Part shown: piece by piece, positions 1-10,940 of the stretch
Numbering within the stretch: position 1 is the stretch's first letter
Layout of the letters: each line of letters opens with the position of its first letter
NCBI RefSeq assembly: GCF_037126465.1
Contig: NC_088201.1
Location: 125,798,665-125,862,664, forward strand
Direction of reading: 5' to 3'
From: Ornithodoros turicata
Lineage: Eukaryota > Arthropoda > Arachnida > Ixodida > Argasidae
Length of the DNA: 64,000 nt
Position numbers and translations under genes: made by a program
The notes under the pieces: model-generated
Database searches by the model: none
The model's input: only the letters and a program-made list of their open reading frames with translations
Told to the model about the DNA's origin: nothing

Positions 1-1184
1 TACCAGCCCGTTTTTGGAACAGGTTATTCGTGCGAAACACAGCTAGCTGGTTTATCTAACGACATTTTATCTAGCTTGGATATTGGTCTCCAAGTCGACG
101 CAGTCTTCTGGATTTAGCAAAGGCTTTTGATAAGGTTCCTCACACTAAACGCTTTACTAAACTCACACGTCTTAACTTAGATCCGTTTGTGCTAGCATAG
201 ATAAAAAATTTTCTCAGCAATCGAAAACAGTACGTGTTTGCCAATTCTTCATCCTCACCGTTGTGTTCAGTAACGTCTGGTATACTTCAAGGCTCCGTCA
301 TTGGACCGCTTCTTTTCTTGATATATATTAACAATCTGCCCTTGGGTATCTCACCTAATATACGGTTATTTGCAGACGACTGTGTGTTCTACCGGACAGT
401 AGCGGATTGCTTCGATGCCAGTAAGCTACAGAGCGATCTCGACATCGTCCTTTCTTGGTGCTCTACCTTCCAACTTCCAATCAATAACACTAAGAGCAAA
501 GTCATGTCATTCACGCAGCGTCAACCCCAAGAGTTTACTTACCGCATTGGTTCTTTCGTTCTAGAGCATGTCGATACTTACAAATATCTGAGAGTTTACC
601 TTTCTAGCAACATGTCATGGACAGCTCAGGTAGCGCATGTTGTGGAAAGCGCTAACAGGACGTTAAGCTACCTCCGAAGACGACTTCCACAATCCAACTA
701 AACAGTTAAAAAACAAGTGTACACAACGTTTCTCAGGCCGAAGTTAGAATATGCGTCTCCAATATGGGACCCTTTTCAGAGCAGCTTATCACAATCCCTT
801 GAATCAGTTCAAAACCGAGCGGCTCGTTTTATCTTCAGCGACTATTCTCCGTACAGCAGTGTTTCCCTCATGAAGAAAAAGGCTGAGCTTGCTTTGCTGT
901 CTGAGCGTCGCAAGATCGCGTCCATCACACTTTTTCACAAGATTTTTCACAACATTACAACATTACACACAGATATGCTACAGAGTGCATATTACAGTTC
1001 TTCGCGCCTTGACCATCCTTATAAGATAATGAGGCCATTTTGCAAGCACGACTTTTACCAGGAATCTTTCTTGCCTCGTTCAGTACGACACTGGAATGAT
1101 CTTGACCATGATATTGCAACCATTACTAATCCTGTTTCATTCAAAAAGAGATTTGTTGATTTAATGGGTGATTTGAGCATTTAG
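1..1184 (+). pseudogene. LINE reverse transcriptase remnant, CR1/L2-like
   Basis: This is the C-terminal part of a non-LTR reverse transcriptase that runs off the left edge. Palm motifs appear in order: LDLAKAFDKVPH near 110-145, GILQGSVIGPLLF near 280-320, and the catalytic FADD near 372-383. The C-terminal block LEYASPIWDP near 745-775 and the closing RHWNDLD motif near 1087-1107 follow. A single frame carries 234-1184 but is broken by in-frame stops at 198-200 and 699-701. A further frameshift lies near 90-110, where the palm motif changes frame. The natural stop is at 1182-1184. The closing motif is typical of CR1/L2/Jockey-type elements; the exact clade is uncertain. It is dead as a gene and was probably a 5'-truncated insertion. 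Confidence 0.85.
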
Positions 1185-1335
1185 TGTCCATAATGTTTCT
1201 TTAGTTATAATGTATAATGTCCAGTGTCTGTTTGTTTGTTGCTGTTCATGTAAGTGTTTTTGCACTTTGCCTATAACTTATGCTTTGTACGTTGCTACTA
1301 TGCAACCCACGACTCCGTCATGTTATGCCTACGGG
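1185..1335 (+). other. Probable 3' UTR of the preceding LINE
   Basis: This T-rich sequence directly follows the LINE stop codon and has no coding potential. It is taken as the 3' UTR because the satellite-like copies begin soon after, near 1340. No poly(A) or short tandem tail marks the end, so the boundary is approximate. Confidence 0.4.
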
Positions 1336-1850
1336 CCTTGAATCTATGACCTGTTATGACAATTCCCTGGTTTACAGCTACAAATTGTCTTTTTGTGACT
1401 ACGACTACAGTGTGCACTACAATGGAATACAACAACAGCAACAACTTTATTTTAAGATTACGAATGGGGAGTTCATGGCCAGAAGCGATACTCTACCCCA
1501 TTGCTGGTGGTGATGTGGCGAATGAAATAATGAGCCCCTTCACAATAAGAATCGAAGTCCGATTGTGTTCAGAAAGGTCAAAAGAGCTTTGAGCGCAGAA
1601 CGTTGGTGGGTTGGATTCGGCCAGGAGTAGTATGCCACTACCTGCACGATTTATTACATGTTTCATGTTTGCAGCTTCAAATGAACTTTTCATAAATACG
1701 ACTAGAACTTCTTGCACTCCAATGGGATAATATAAGCCTGCATGATTTATGATCTGTTATGACAATTTTCTGGTTTACAGCGACAAATGGATTTTTCATA
1801 ATTACGACTACTCCTTACAGCGCGATGGGATAGTATAAGGCTACCTTCAC
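1336..1850 (-). repeat. ~107 bp satellite, inverted block (about 3 degenerate copies)
   Basis: Read on the minus strand, this stretch repeats the landmarks of the array at 2200-2955: a GTAAAC motif, a TAGTCATAA-like motif and AGGTCATAAAT. Copies lie near 1340-1428, 1665-1740 and 1745-1840. The first is separated from the others by a minus-strand LINE 3' end at 1428-1542. No coding role is evident. Confidence 0.55.
1428..1542 (-). mobile_element. LINE 3' end fragment with TTG-type tail
   Basis: On the minus strand this carries the block AGCAATGGGGTAGAGTATCG and ends in AATAAAGTTGTTGCTGTTG. The same block plus tail recurs on the plus strand at 55879-55957 and 56807-56932. A short 3'-only copy ending in a TTG repeat is what a strongly 5'-truncated LINE insertion leaves. 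It appears inserted in a satellite unit. Confidence 0.6.
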
Positions 1851-2199
1851 GATAACGCTTTCTATGTGAGAATTCAAGAACGGGGCCCACGTCATTTTAA
1901 CATAGAAGGGCTGTGACGCGCAAAGAGATAAATGAAGCGATAAATTGTAGGCAAATATGAAGAGCATTATAAAGAACTGATGACCAGGATGTGGTACTGT
2001 GATGTGCATGTCATTGCTGACCAACTTACATTTAGAAAGAGACGTGAAAAATAAGGGGGCTCATTCGGTAAATGTCATATTTCAATTGTCCTTGTTCCCA
2101 GGCAACTTAAAGGTTGTGTTGTGTTTGTCTCTTTGTGTGTTTCAACTTCAGAACAATTACTTTCCAGGTAGTTCATGCTTGCTCCAGGTAGCCCCATAA

Positions 2200-2955
2200 T
2201 ATTCCATAGCATTGCATGTAGAAGTCATAGTCATAAAATGCCAAGTTATAGCCATAAACAAGGAAGTGGTCATATCAGGTCATAAACCATGAAGGTAGTC
2301 TCATAGCACCCCATGGTAGTGCATAGTGTAGGCATACTCACAAAAAAGTAAATTCATGGCTGTAAACGAGGAAGTAGTCAAAATACGTCATAAATTATGC
2401 AGGTAGTCCCATACCATCCCATAGTGCATAGAGTAGGTATAGTCACAAAAAGTCACTTTATAGCCATAAGCAAGGAAATAGTTATAACAGGTCATAAATT
2501 ATGCCGGTAGTCCCATACTATCCCATGGTAGTGCATAGAGTAGGCGTAGTCATAAAAAGGTACATTTATGCCTGTAAACAAGGAAATAGTCAAAGTAGGT
2601 CATAAATCATGTAGCTAGTCCGATACCATCCCATAGTAGTGCATAGAGTAGGCATAGTTATAAAAAGTCACCTTATGGCTGTAAACAAGGAAATAGTCAA
2701 AACCGGTTATAAATTATGTAGGTAGTCCCATCCCATCCCGTAGTAGTGTAGAGAGTAGGCGTAGTCATAAAAAGTCAATTTATAGCCGTAAACAAAGAAA
2801 TAGTTATATCAGGTCATAAATTATGCAGGTAGTGCCATAACATAGTAGTGCATGGAGCAGTGATAGTCACAAAATAGTCAGTGTATGGCTGTAAACGAGG
2901 AAATAGTAAAAACATGTCATAAATCATACAGGTAGTTCCACACTGTCGCATTGTA
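2200..2955 (+). repeat. ~107 bp satellite array, 7 copies
   Basis: The landmark GGTAGTC (or a near variant) occurs at 2294, 2402, 2506, 2614, 2721, 2828 and 2931, giving spacings of 103-108 bp. Each unit also has a TAGTGCATAGAGTAGGC-like motif and a GTAAACAAGGAAATAGT-like motif. Copies differ at many positions, so the array is old. Confidence 0.85.
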
Positions 2956-2974
2956 GTGAAAATAGTAATGAAAA

Positions 2975-3152
2975 GATAACCCGATAATTTAGGATTAAAT
3001 TCCTGGGCATAAGAATTAAAATTGGTAGCACGATAATTAAATTTAACAGAAGAAGGATTAAATCTCATGGTATAAGGATTAAAAGTGGCGGCATGAAGAT
3101 TAAATTCCACGGTATAAGGATTAAATTCCGCGGTATAGGGATTAAATACGAC
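2975..3152. repeat. ~24 bp minisatellite, GGATTAAAT motif
   Basis: The motif AAGGATTAAATTC or a variant recurs about every 24 bp, roughly seven times. Because 24 is a multiple of three, the minus strand reads as a short periodic peptide (FNPYTxE-like). This is treated as a by-product of the repeat, not a gene. Confidence 0.7.
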
Positions 3153-3193
3153 GGGAAAACCTGTAGATGAGGGTGGTGGGGCCCCCTGGTGAC

Positions 3194-4204
3194 CAGAGGT
3201 GGGCACCCTCACGAGGGCGTGCGAGGGTGAGGGTTTCCTCACCCTCACCTCACCATCACTTCACGATATTTGAGGTGAGGTGAGGTGAGGGCCAATTTTT
3301 CTAGTGATGTTTGAGGTGAGCTGAGGAAAATTTTCAAAAAGTTTTTGAGGTGAGGTGAGGAAAATCTTTAAAAAATTCTTGAGCTGAGGTGAGGTGAGGA
3401 AAATTTTTTAAAAATATTCTTGAGGTGAGGCGAGGAAATTTTCAATTTTTAAGGTGAGGTGAGGAAAAATTTCAAAAACATTTTGAGGTGAGGTGAGGAA
3501 AACTATGGGAAACTTTTTTGAGGTGAGACGAGGAAAAATTTATGAACGCGCACTTTATGAAAACTTTTCCCGCGCGTACACGTGATATCTTTCTTTCTTT
3601 CCGCAGCTTCTGTCTCTCATCTGGGCGGGGACTGCCCTCCTCTCTCGCCGCTGATCTGACGCACGACTTTGCGCGTCATTCGCATACCCGCAACTGAACC
3701 TCAATTTCCCCTCAACTTTATGGGTATAACGATCATTCCACGAAGCGTTTTCTGTGATTGACTAGGCCAAATCCTCCAGCAAAAAAAAGAAAAGAACGTT
3801 ACATTAACTAAGCAATTTCATGAGTTCAATTTCGAAAATGTATTTCAATGGCAAATTGATGAAACTATTTGTATTTGGTGACAAACTAAATGTCCAGAAG
3901 AAAGTTGTTTACCCCATATTTTTCCGTTACGCCGTTTTCTTACAATGGTCAAATGACACGTTTCGTGTCTCACCCTGTATGCATTCACGCTTGAGGTACA
4001 TGTATTTACATTGGCAGTCACTCAAAACCAACGCGCATCGAATACAACACAATCTTCACATCGAATACACAAATAGCTTTAAAAATTTTAGGTGAGGTGA
4101 GGTGAGGAAAAGTCTCAAAAATTCCTTTGAGGTGAGGTGAGGAAAATTTCGAAAAACATTTTTGAGGTGAGGGCGAGGCTAGTGAGGATAAACGCCCACC
4201 TCTG
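3194..4204. mobile_element. Non-autonomous hAT-type element, 1011 bp
   Basis: The ends are inverted repeats CAGAGGTGGGC (left) and GCCCACCTCTG (right). They are flanked by a perfect 8 bp duplication CTGGTGAC at 3186-3193 and 4205-4212. An 8 bp target duplication with CAG-type termini is the hAT hallmark. Inside, subterminal arrays of GAGGTGAGGTGAGG separated by AAAATTT-like spacers fill 3245-3540 and 4090-4175. The middle (3560-4085) has no transposase-like ORF, so the element is non-autonomous. Confidence 0.8.
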
Positions 4205-4212
4205 CTGGTGAC

Positions 4213-6395
4213 CCATTTTTAACATCGAGGTGAAACGAGGATGATTGGACCGCAGCCTTGATGGTGGGACCACAGCGTCATGAAATTCGGCATCGTACAT
4301 TTTGACCTGGCTACCAAATCGAACCTTCAGACATTTTCGCGTCAAAAAGTACCCTGCTCGCGTGTTCCGTAAACTTTTGTCGGGATCTGTACCATGTACA
4401 TATCCCTGGTAGCTGCGGGGCACCGTCGTGTCCGATTTGTAGCTTCCCCTTACACTAAAGAGTTCGATATCAAAACTATTCTCATTGCTTTCATTCAAGG
4501 ATGAAACGAATCGCTTGGTGTGAAAAGCAGTTCGAGGTTTCTCAGTGCTTTGGCAGATGGCATGTAACGATTAACTGTTGTTTCCGAGAGCCAATAAAGT
4601 GCGACCGTAGTTGAAGCGCTGATTTTTCACGTTCATCTGCCATCGCGGGCAGAGAAAAACGCCTTTCTCTGCATTTCAGATTCGTTGAGCTCAAAAGACA
4701 GAAAAATGTGCGATAACTTATGATGCCTATAATCCCATTTTTATTGCCTTAATCAATATTTTTCTCTGCCTTATATAAGCGCCTAAAACCAACATTTTTC
4801 GTGACTAAACATCCGGGTTCTTTCTATGATATTGTGGAGGAAGATGCCTACTGCTCTCAGCTGTGTCCACAATAAGCAGAGCAAACAGTATCACGATCGC
4901 TCACCGTTAAGGCTGACCGTAACGCCCCGCAAGGTCATCCACACCTATTGACGCTAATATTCAACTGTTTCCTGGCCTGTGCCTGTACTCTCACTCGAGC
5001 AACGTTTTGTAAATATTTTATATTTATTTAAGGACCCTTACCTTTCGGCAATAAGATGCCACCAACCAACCAATCAACCTTACTTCTCTCTATCCCGCAC
5101 TTGTGTCTGCATTTCTTGTCCTTTGGCAAACATGATGCGCATCATAAACGGAGGAGAGTGTCTGCAGCTGTATCCATATTAGAAGTGGAAATATCTCGCC
5201 GGTGAAAGCTTCCTGCAAGGCGCAGATAGTGATATAGGGTAAAAAGTGATTCGTCTGTGTTGTCTCTTTGTGTCCCCTGCACCGGGGTTTTATCGCTTTT
5301 AAGTGATATAGGCACTATGGTCCTTCTGGAAAGGGTGTCGATAGTTGCGGTCTGCGCAATAATGGTTGTGTACTGCGGTAATTTTTGCGACGTTGACAGC
5401 CGTAAAGGTAAGAAACAGTGACTTGCTTATCAGCTCAACAAATACACATGGCAACATACGGATGCTGTTTATATCATTGCGGTTGTACAATGAAATCGAT
5501 AATGTGAACATTAACAATACAAGTGTTCACAGATACTATATGGATTCCCTACCAGATTTCACCGCAGATGTGTTGAGAAAGGTCCGGGATTGCCAGAACA
5601 GAACCATATGTACATAACGCGCGGCCGTGATGAACGGGGAATATGTAGTCAGAAGTGGCATTCAGTAATATATATGGGGATATCTTCTCTCTTTGGAGAG
5701 CAACCGCTTCTTAGTCTGAAAGGCAGTTGACGAAAAGTGAGTAATTTACTTAACGTGCCTTGATATAGTGTTTTAACGAATCTGCATTGATGGTCCTGAA
5801 CGCATAATTGCTTCGGAGTGTCTTGTGCTTTGCCTTGTGACGATATAACGGCCGTCTGATTGATTTGGAAGAGTGACGGCTAAACCTTTAACCCTTACGT
5901 CATGGTTATGTCTAGAGCTGTAACCTCGAACCAACGTGTATTTTTCGAACGTCACAATGGAGATAGGAAAATAATTATGGCAAGGATTGTGCGCTTTGGC
6001 GAAATATCTCTTACAACCCTGAATGACACTTTGGAAGGAATCGTTTTTTGTCAAAGCCTCGCATGTGATGAGAAACGAACACAATTTGTTGTGATGTGTT
6101 ACTTTTCTCGTGTGCCGACCTCGTAGGAGTGCACGAAGCAGTAAAGCGCACATGTGAGCAGCATCGAAGAAAAAGTGTGCTCCACGAATAATAATTTTGA
6201 AACCGAAGCAACCACGAGAAGAACAATTATGTAGCAGCATCGAATAGAAAACAAACAGTTAGGTAATCGAACAGAATACATCTACAGGAGCAGCGAAAGC
6301 GAAGCGAAACTAACTAAGTTTTCCCTTCGCTGCTTGCGATTATTTGCAAATTTAGTTGTGGCAGGAGACATATTCAGGATTTTCGATAGGTGAGG
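4213..6395. other. Unassigned intergenic DNA
   Basis: Only short ORFs (under about 155 codons) are present, without recognisable domains. I see no RNA gene, clear TIR pair or tandem array here. Confidence 0.4.
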
Positions 6396-6399
6396 TCTC

Positions 6400-6659
6400 A
6401 ATGGACCTTTTCACAACGACTTTTGCGCATGACCTGGAGGCGCCGTAGAGGGTTATCTCCATCTTCATTAGATGGCGCAGTATGGGGACGACAGAAGTGG
6501 GGACCAGTGGGGAGACCGCACGAACGGCGCAAGCTCGTCGGTCCCACTCAGGACTGGTTTTGGTCCTTTGTGCTCCCACGTGGATATGTTTTGACGCGCT
6601 CCGAGCGTGGTTCGCTGGAGAGCCGCTACGATACGCCGCGTATGTGAAAAAGGTCCATT
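6400..6659. mobile_element. Possible short TIR element (MITE), ~260 bp
   Basis: AATGGACCTTTTCACA at 6400-6415 is matched in inverted orientation by TGTGAAAAAGGTCCATT at 6643-6659, with one extra base. The interior is not repeated elsewhere in the window. No convincing target duplication is visible, so the family is left open. Confidence 0.5.
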
Positions 6660-6669
6660 TGGACACACA

Positions 6670-7307
6670 CTACTACTTGATTGAATAACTACGTGACGAC
6701 AGAAATTGAATTGGGGCGTCAGGATATCGGTTGTTGATATCGTCGGTTGTTGTATATGACGACGTTTAGAGGACTTTACCTCAATACGTTTCGTCGAAAG
6801 AATTTCCAAATGGATTTACTGTTCCCGCAACCACATCCAGCAGAAACGGCATGGGTTGTTTCTTGCATGCTCCGTAGGTGACTTTCGTCGCACGGCAACT
6901 GCTGCGAGACGCCGTATACCAGTAAGGGGAAAGACGCCAAAACATGAAACGTCCTCTAGCAGAGTGAAGGAAACGCCTCCTCGTTTGACGGGGTGACTTT
7001 AAAGGGATAGTTCGCTCTCCAAGCATCGATTCCTTGATATCTATTGCACACGGTAGTGTATTTCAAACATTATAAGGCCCGTGCACTAGTTTCCCGCAGC
7101 TCGAGCTGTATGATTTTTTGTAGGCATTCTGCAAGCAACGAGATCCACACAAGCACGGTTTCTCGCGTAGTCGTGAGCAGAATTCCGTGACACCCCCTCT
7201 GAAAGCCGACTTGGCCTGATAGCAGAAGAGTACGCTAGGAAGGAAACTTTACAGGGCGGTGCGTGAGTCACGTGACGAGGAAAATATTTGGGCAAGGAGA
7301 GGATGAC
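6670..7307. other. Unassigned intergenic DNA
   Basis: No recognisable coding sequence, RNA gene or repeat. Confidence 0.4.
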
Positions 7308-7643
7308 ATAGGGTGCGTTCTTTTATTCTACCCGGGTAACTCGGGGGTAACCCTTACTGGGAGAAAAGTCGAGGGTGACGGAAGTGACGTCATAACCTAC
7401 CGGGGAAAATTCAACTCTCGTCGCTCGAGGGTTACTCTGGGCACCTACTCTCACTGACCCAGCTCAGCAGGTGGGTAGCAGAGGGTTATGACGTCACACG
7501 ACGTCAAATGAGAGTCCCGCGTCTTTTAACTTTCGGATTCCAAGCATATTTCGGTGGCTTTAGCACGACTGTTGTTTCGTTGGATGCATGCCTTTTTCTT
7601 CCTTCGTCATCATCTTCGGTACGGGTCCAATATGGGACCCGTT

Positions 7644-7732
7644 TCGCCAAGATTTTCCCCACATTGGCTGAAAATGGGCAATACGGGCCCCATATTGCCC
7701 AGTTTGAGCCAATGTGGGGAAAATCCTGGCGA
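7644..7732. repeat. Long imperfect hairpin in the TIR element
   Basis: TCGCCAAGATTTTCCCCACA and the following TTGGCT pair with AGCCAATGTGGGGAAAATCC and the following TGGCGA. The loop itself holds GGGCAATA and TATTGCCC, which also pair. Together they make a nested stem of about 90 bp. Confidence 0.75.
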
Positions 7733-8370
7733 TATGAGCCCCATATTGCCCGCGTGCACCCCATATTGACTGAAAATACAGAAAATGGTACGTACCCGTG
7801 TTGCACAAATGCCCAAGCACCACGGCAAGATGAACGTTGAAGCGTGTGAAATACCCAATCCAGGACATCGTTACATCCAACAACTTCCCGCAGATGATAC
7901 ACATTGTTCGAAACAAGTCAACGTACTTGGCAATCCCAATGTAACGTTCGCTAGAATTCGACAACTCAACATTCCACGTTCTGGAAACAGCCGCCATCTT
8001 CCTTCGCAATGCCAATGTCAATCGGTCGAGCCGACTGAGAGTGAGTGGGTTGTTTGAGCGAAATCACGCGTCCTACAGCTAATGCGCATGCGCGACAGCT
8101 CGAACGGATATGTTTCATGGGGCTAAAATGTCGCTGGTTGCTATAATGATAACGGAATTGCGGCAGATCAAGTAAAAAACACAATGTCTGATAGGAAGGG
8201 ATGGCTCTTCTGTAAAATTAGGTGCTTTCAAGTTGCTGCAAGCAGTGTGAATTGCTCTGGCGTATGTCCGTCACCGTCACGAAAGTGTTTCGCTCCTGTG
8301 TAGTCTCGGAGCAGGTTGGAAATTTTTAGTTCACAGAATACTGCGATCCCAATGAAGGCTTCTGAGGAAA

Positions 8371-8640
8371 CCAGCTCCGGTGGCGCAGCGGTAACGCGTG
8401 CGCTTGGAGACTGGGAGGTCCGCGGTTCGAATCCGCGGGCCGGCTGTGCCGTCTGGGGTTTTTCCTGGGTTTCCCTCAGATGTGTAATAGGCGTATGCCG
8501 GCACAGTTCCCCTGAAGTCGGCCCATGGACCCAGCTATCCTCCCCCCGAGCTGATTCCGCTCGGTCTTCCACTTCACCCTTTCCTCTCCTCCTCTCCACC
8601 ACCTTTCCCTTCCCGAGAAACATGCCGCCTAATTAGGTAG
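8371..8640 (+). mobile_element. tRNA-derived SINE (Ruka-like)
   Basis: The head resembles a tRNA gene: an A-box-like TGGCGCAGCGGTAACGCG at 8381-8398 and a B-box GGTTCGAATCC at 8424-8434. The B-box sits in a GC stem, as in a T arm. The body TGTGCCGTCTGGGGTTTTTC after the head is shared with the SINE at 12842. It is interpreted as a Pol III SINE of the kind known from hard ticks. The 3' end is uncertain because no target duplication was found. It lies inside the TIR element 7311-9255. Confidence 0.7.
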
Positions 8641-8944
8641 GCAGACCTCTCGGGTTCCTCCCAACGACACTCCTCCTCCCCCGCCACTGAGGGATCTTTA
8701 GCATTGGCAGTTCCGTGGGACTGCTCGTGTCCTTCAGCATGGCGGGTGTAGTTCTTTTTGGACGATGCCATGTTTTTTCTGTTTTTTTTTTGCAATCATG
8801 TGCAACGGGGGTCAATTAGATCCGCAGAAATAAAAAAGCAAAAATCAGAGAAAAGTATTATCAGTGGTGAATATTATACAGGATAATGCTTTATTATTAC
8901 ACGGACTCCCCGTTGGTGTTATCACAGAAATATTGGCGCAAAAT

Positions 8945-9090
8945 GGGCTTGCCAATATGGGCAGCCCATATTGGTCCAATATGGAGCCTGGTTGCACTCC
9001 CCATATTGGTCCAATATTGGCAGCCCACATTGGGCCAATATTGGCAATCTTTGCAACTCATGTGGGTCCAATATTGGACCAATATTGGCG
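8945..9090. repeat. CCAATATTGG palindrome cluster
   Basis: At least four exact CCAATATTGG decamers, with several CCAATATGG/CCCATATTGG variants, occur in about 145 bp. The decamer fits the CC(A/T)6GG pattern of an SRF-type CArG box. Here it more likely reflects subterminal repeats of the host element. Confidence 0.65.
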
Positions 9091-9361
9091 TGCTGTTTGG
9101 GCTGCCTCTGCCGCCATGTTCGCTGAGACGGGCGTAACTCGTAATGGGCGAAAATTTCTAAACTGGGGTACCTACCCACAGGTCACGTGACATCTCACTC
9201 GGGTCACGTAGTGCGTAACCCGGAGGTTACCCGGGTACAATAAAAAAACGCACCCATATCTGAGGCGAATAATTCCCTTGTCGCGGCGCAGCCATGGTAA
9301 CAACACCGATAACACGACCGGGAACTTGCGCTGAAGTGAAAGAAGAAAATGTGATGTATAA

Positions 9362-9819
9362 TACCCCTGTCACACGGGCATTTCGATCCTTCTCGAATCC
9401 CATCTGCATCGAACTTCCCGAGCACGCTCGAGTTTTGACGCTGCTACACGGCCACTTTCAATGCGCATTGAATGGTTGACGGTGTCGAGAATATAGGCAA
9501 ATGAATAAACGGAACTCATTAATTTCGCGTTTCCTATATAACAGCGATATTAGTGGTTTTATCGTATACCGACGTAAGCATCATTTGCAGCTTCGCGCGC
9601 ATGTCCGTCTTAAGTTATGACAGTTCACCGGGGTCGGGGATGCAAATGGCGGCCGTCGAGCCGTCTTGAAATTCTCAATCCTGTTATGGGAACTGTCTTG
9701 AGTCAAGCAGGATCAAAGTTCGATCCTGCTTGGAAGCGGCCGTGTAGTACCATCCGATCTGCATTGGGTTCAAGCAGGTTCGGTCGAGCAGGATCGAAAA
9801 TGCCCGTGTGACAGGGGTA
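9362..9819. mobile_element. MITE with CCCCTGTCACACGGGC ends, ~458 bp
   Basis: TACCCCTGTCACACGGGCA at the left and its inverse TGCCCGTGTGACAGGGGTA at the right form TIRs. They extend inward through a CGATCCT-type block. The flanks are AT-rich and compatible with a TA duplication, but the exact boundary is ambiguous. No transposase is present. Confidence 0.7.
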
Positions 9820-9904
9820 TAACTCTGGAAATGAGCATGTGCCGTTCGAACTATGGGAAGATTGGCAGATGAAATTGTCGGTTTGGTGCCTTTGACTGCC
9901 TTCA

Positions 9905-10490
9905 GAACGACGAATTGACCAAATGCGACTTATCAGGGCGCAGCAGGGGAAACAGCTATGGTCCGCAGGCGATATACAGACTATGTCACTATTGATTATA
10001 TTGATTAATGATATATGATCTAGATGATGAAGATGATGATATCTTCAATATCAACTGAATATCAAGAGTTATTACGAGCGAAAATAGAGGAAATTGATAA
10101 TTTGACGCCTGTGAGTGCCATTAGGTCAACAATTTTACTACATGTCTCAAGAATAGTTTCGGGTGATTGTTTTCAATTCATTTTCAAGCGGCCAAAGAAC
10201 AAACACAAGACAACAACACGGCGACTTGCGTGTGGTCTTGTCTCGTGTTTGTTTTCTGGTCGCTTGAAAATGAACGATTTGACCAAATGCAAGTGTTCAG
10301 GCTGCAGCAAGGGAAGCAGCCATTGGCCGCGGACTCAGATGTACGAGTATGAAATATGGATATACAGACTACGTAACTAAATGATGACATCTTCGATATC
10401 CAGTTCATATCAAGAGTTATCACGAGATAAAATGGAAGAAAATGACAATTTGGCGCCTGTGAGTGCTATCTTTGCGACGGTTCGACCAAC
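9905..10490 (-). repeat. Two diverged copies of the ~197 bp satellite family
   Basis: Two related stretches (about 9905-10160 and 10270-10490) share TTGACCAAATGC, a GATATC-rich middle, ATATCAAGAGTTAT and CGCCTGTGAGTGC. On the minus strand they resemble the units at 26763-27590. A 98 bp hairpin at 10177-10274 lies between them. Confidence 0.55.
10177..10274. repeat. Near-perfect hairpin, MITE-like, 98 bp
   Basis: TTCATTTTCAAGCGGCCAAA pairs with the inverse at the right end (CTGGTCGCTTGAAAATGAA). Pairing continues through ACAAACACAAGAC and GTCTTGTCTCGTGTTTGT, leaving a loop of about 20 bases. It sits between two satellite copies, as an insertion would. Confidence 0.7.
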
Positions 10491-10634
10491 GTGACTTCGT
10501 TGGTGCAGAAACATTGGTGCATAACTGAATGCATCCAGAACCCAATGCTTGTATAAACCCAAATTCCTGCAGTGGCTACGAATAATGCAGAAGGCCACCG
10601 ACCTACGAGGCGCTGAAGTAGTAGAGAACACTGC

Positions 10635-10940
10635 GAAATTTTTTTGTTGTTGTTGCAATACTGTTCTCCATCATTGTGTGTAGTCAGAAGGTGGATAGGG
10701 CACAGGGAAACAACACAGGAACAGGCAATTACAACAGATGTTTACAAGACAGTTTCTAAGTTAGATGCAAAACCAGAGACATTTTGTTCGTTAGCAATAT
10801 TCGCCGGAAGATTGTTCCAATCGTGGACTGTGTTAAGAAAGTAGGAAAACTTGAAGACGTCTGTGGCGAGCCGGAATTTCTTAAAGAAGAAAGAGAACGC
10901 TTCTATGTTGAGGGCATGTGTCTCCTATCAGGTCTTGCGA
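10635..10940 (-). pseudogene. LINE C-terminus and 3' tail, CR1/L2-like
   Basis: On the minus strand the last ~60 codons before a stop at 10742-10744 include FSYFLNTVHDWNNLP. This is the aromatic-W-N-x-LP closing motif of CR1/L2-type LINE polymerases, also seen in the LINE at 1-1184. After the stop, a short 3' UTR ends in a CAACAACAAC-type tail near 10635-10655. Upstream the reading breaks off, so this is a 5'-truncated copy of about 300 bp. Confidence 0.65.

Larger units (their letters stand above)
7311..9255. mobile_element. TIR element, PIF/Harbinger-like ends, 1945 bp
   Basis: The left end GGGTGCGTTCTTTTATT and the inverted right end (GGGTGCGTTTTTTTATT on the minus strand) continue through a shared TACCCGGGTAAC block. 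The flanks repeat ATA at 7308-7310 and 9256-9258, a possible 3 bp target duplication. Short GGG-type ends with a 3 bp duplication suggest PIF/Harbinger, though the usual target is TWA. The interior has no transposase. It contains a nested SINE near 8371-8640 and two blocks rich in CCAATATTGG-like palindromes (7626-7775 and 8945-9090). Confidence 0.6.

Noticed and set aside
2814..3248. 144-codon minus ORF with FNPYT repeats
   Set aside because: It is periodic because of the 24 bp minisatellite and runs through satellite and hAT sequence.
8371..8450. True tRNA gene at the SINE head
   Set aside because: The A and B boxes are tRNA-like, but the same SINE body follows in both copies and no closed cloverleaf is evident.
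9000..9090. Functional SRF-type CArG enhancer
   Set aside because: The decamers lie within a TIR element's subterminal repeats and no gene is nearby; the match to CC(A/T)6GG is noted only as a finding.
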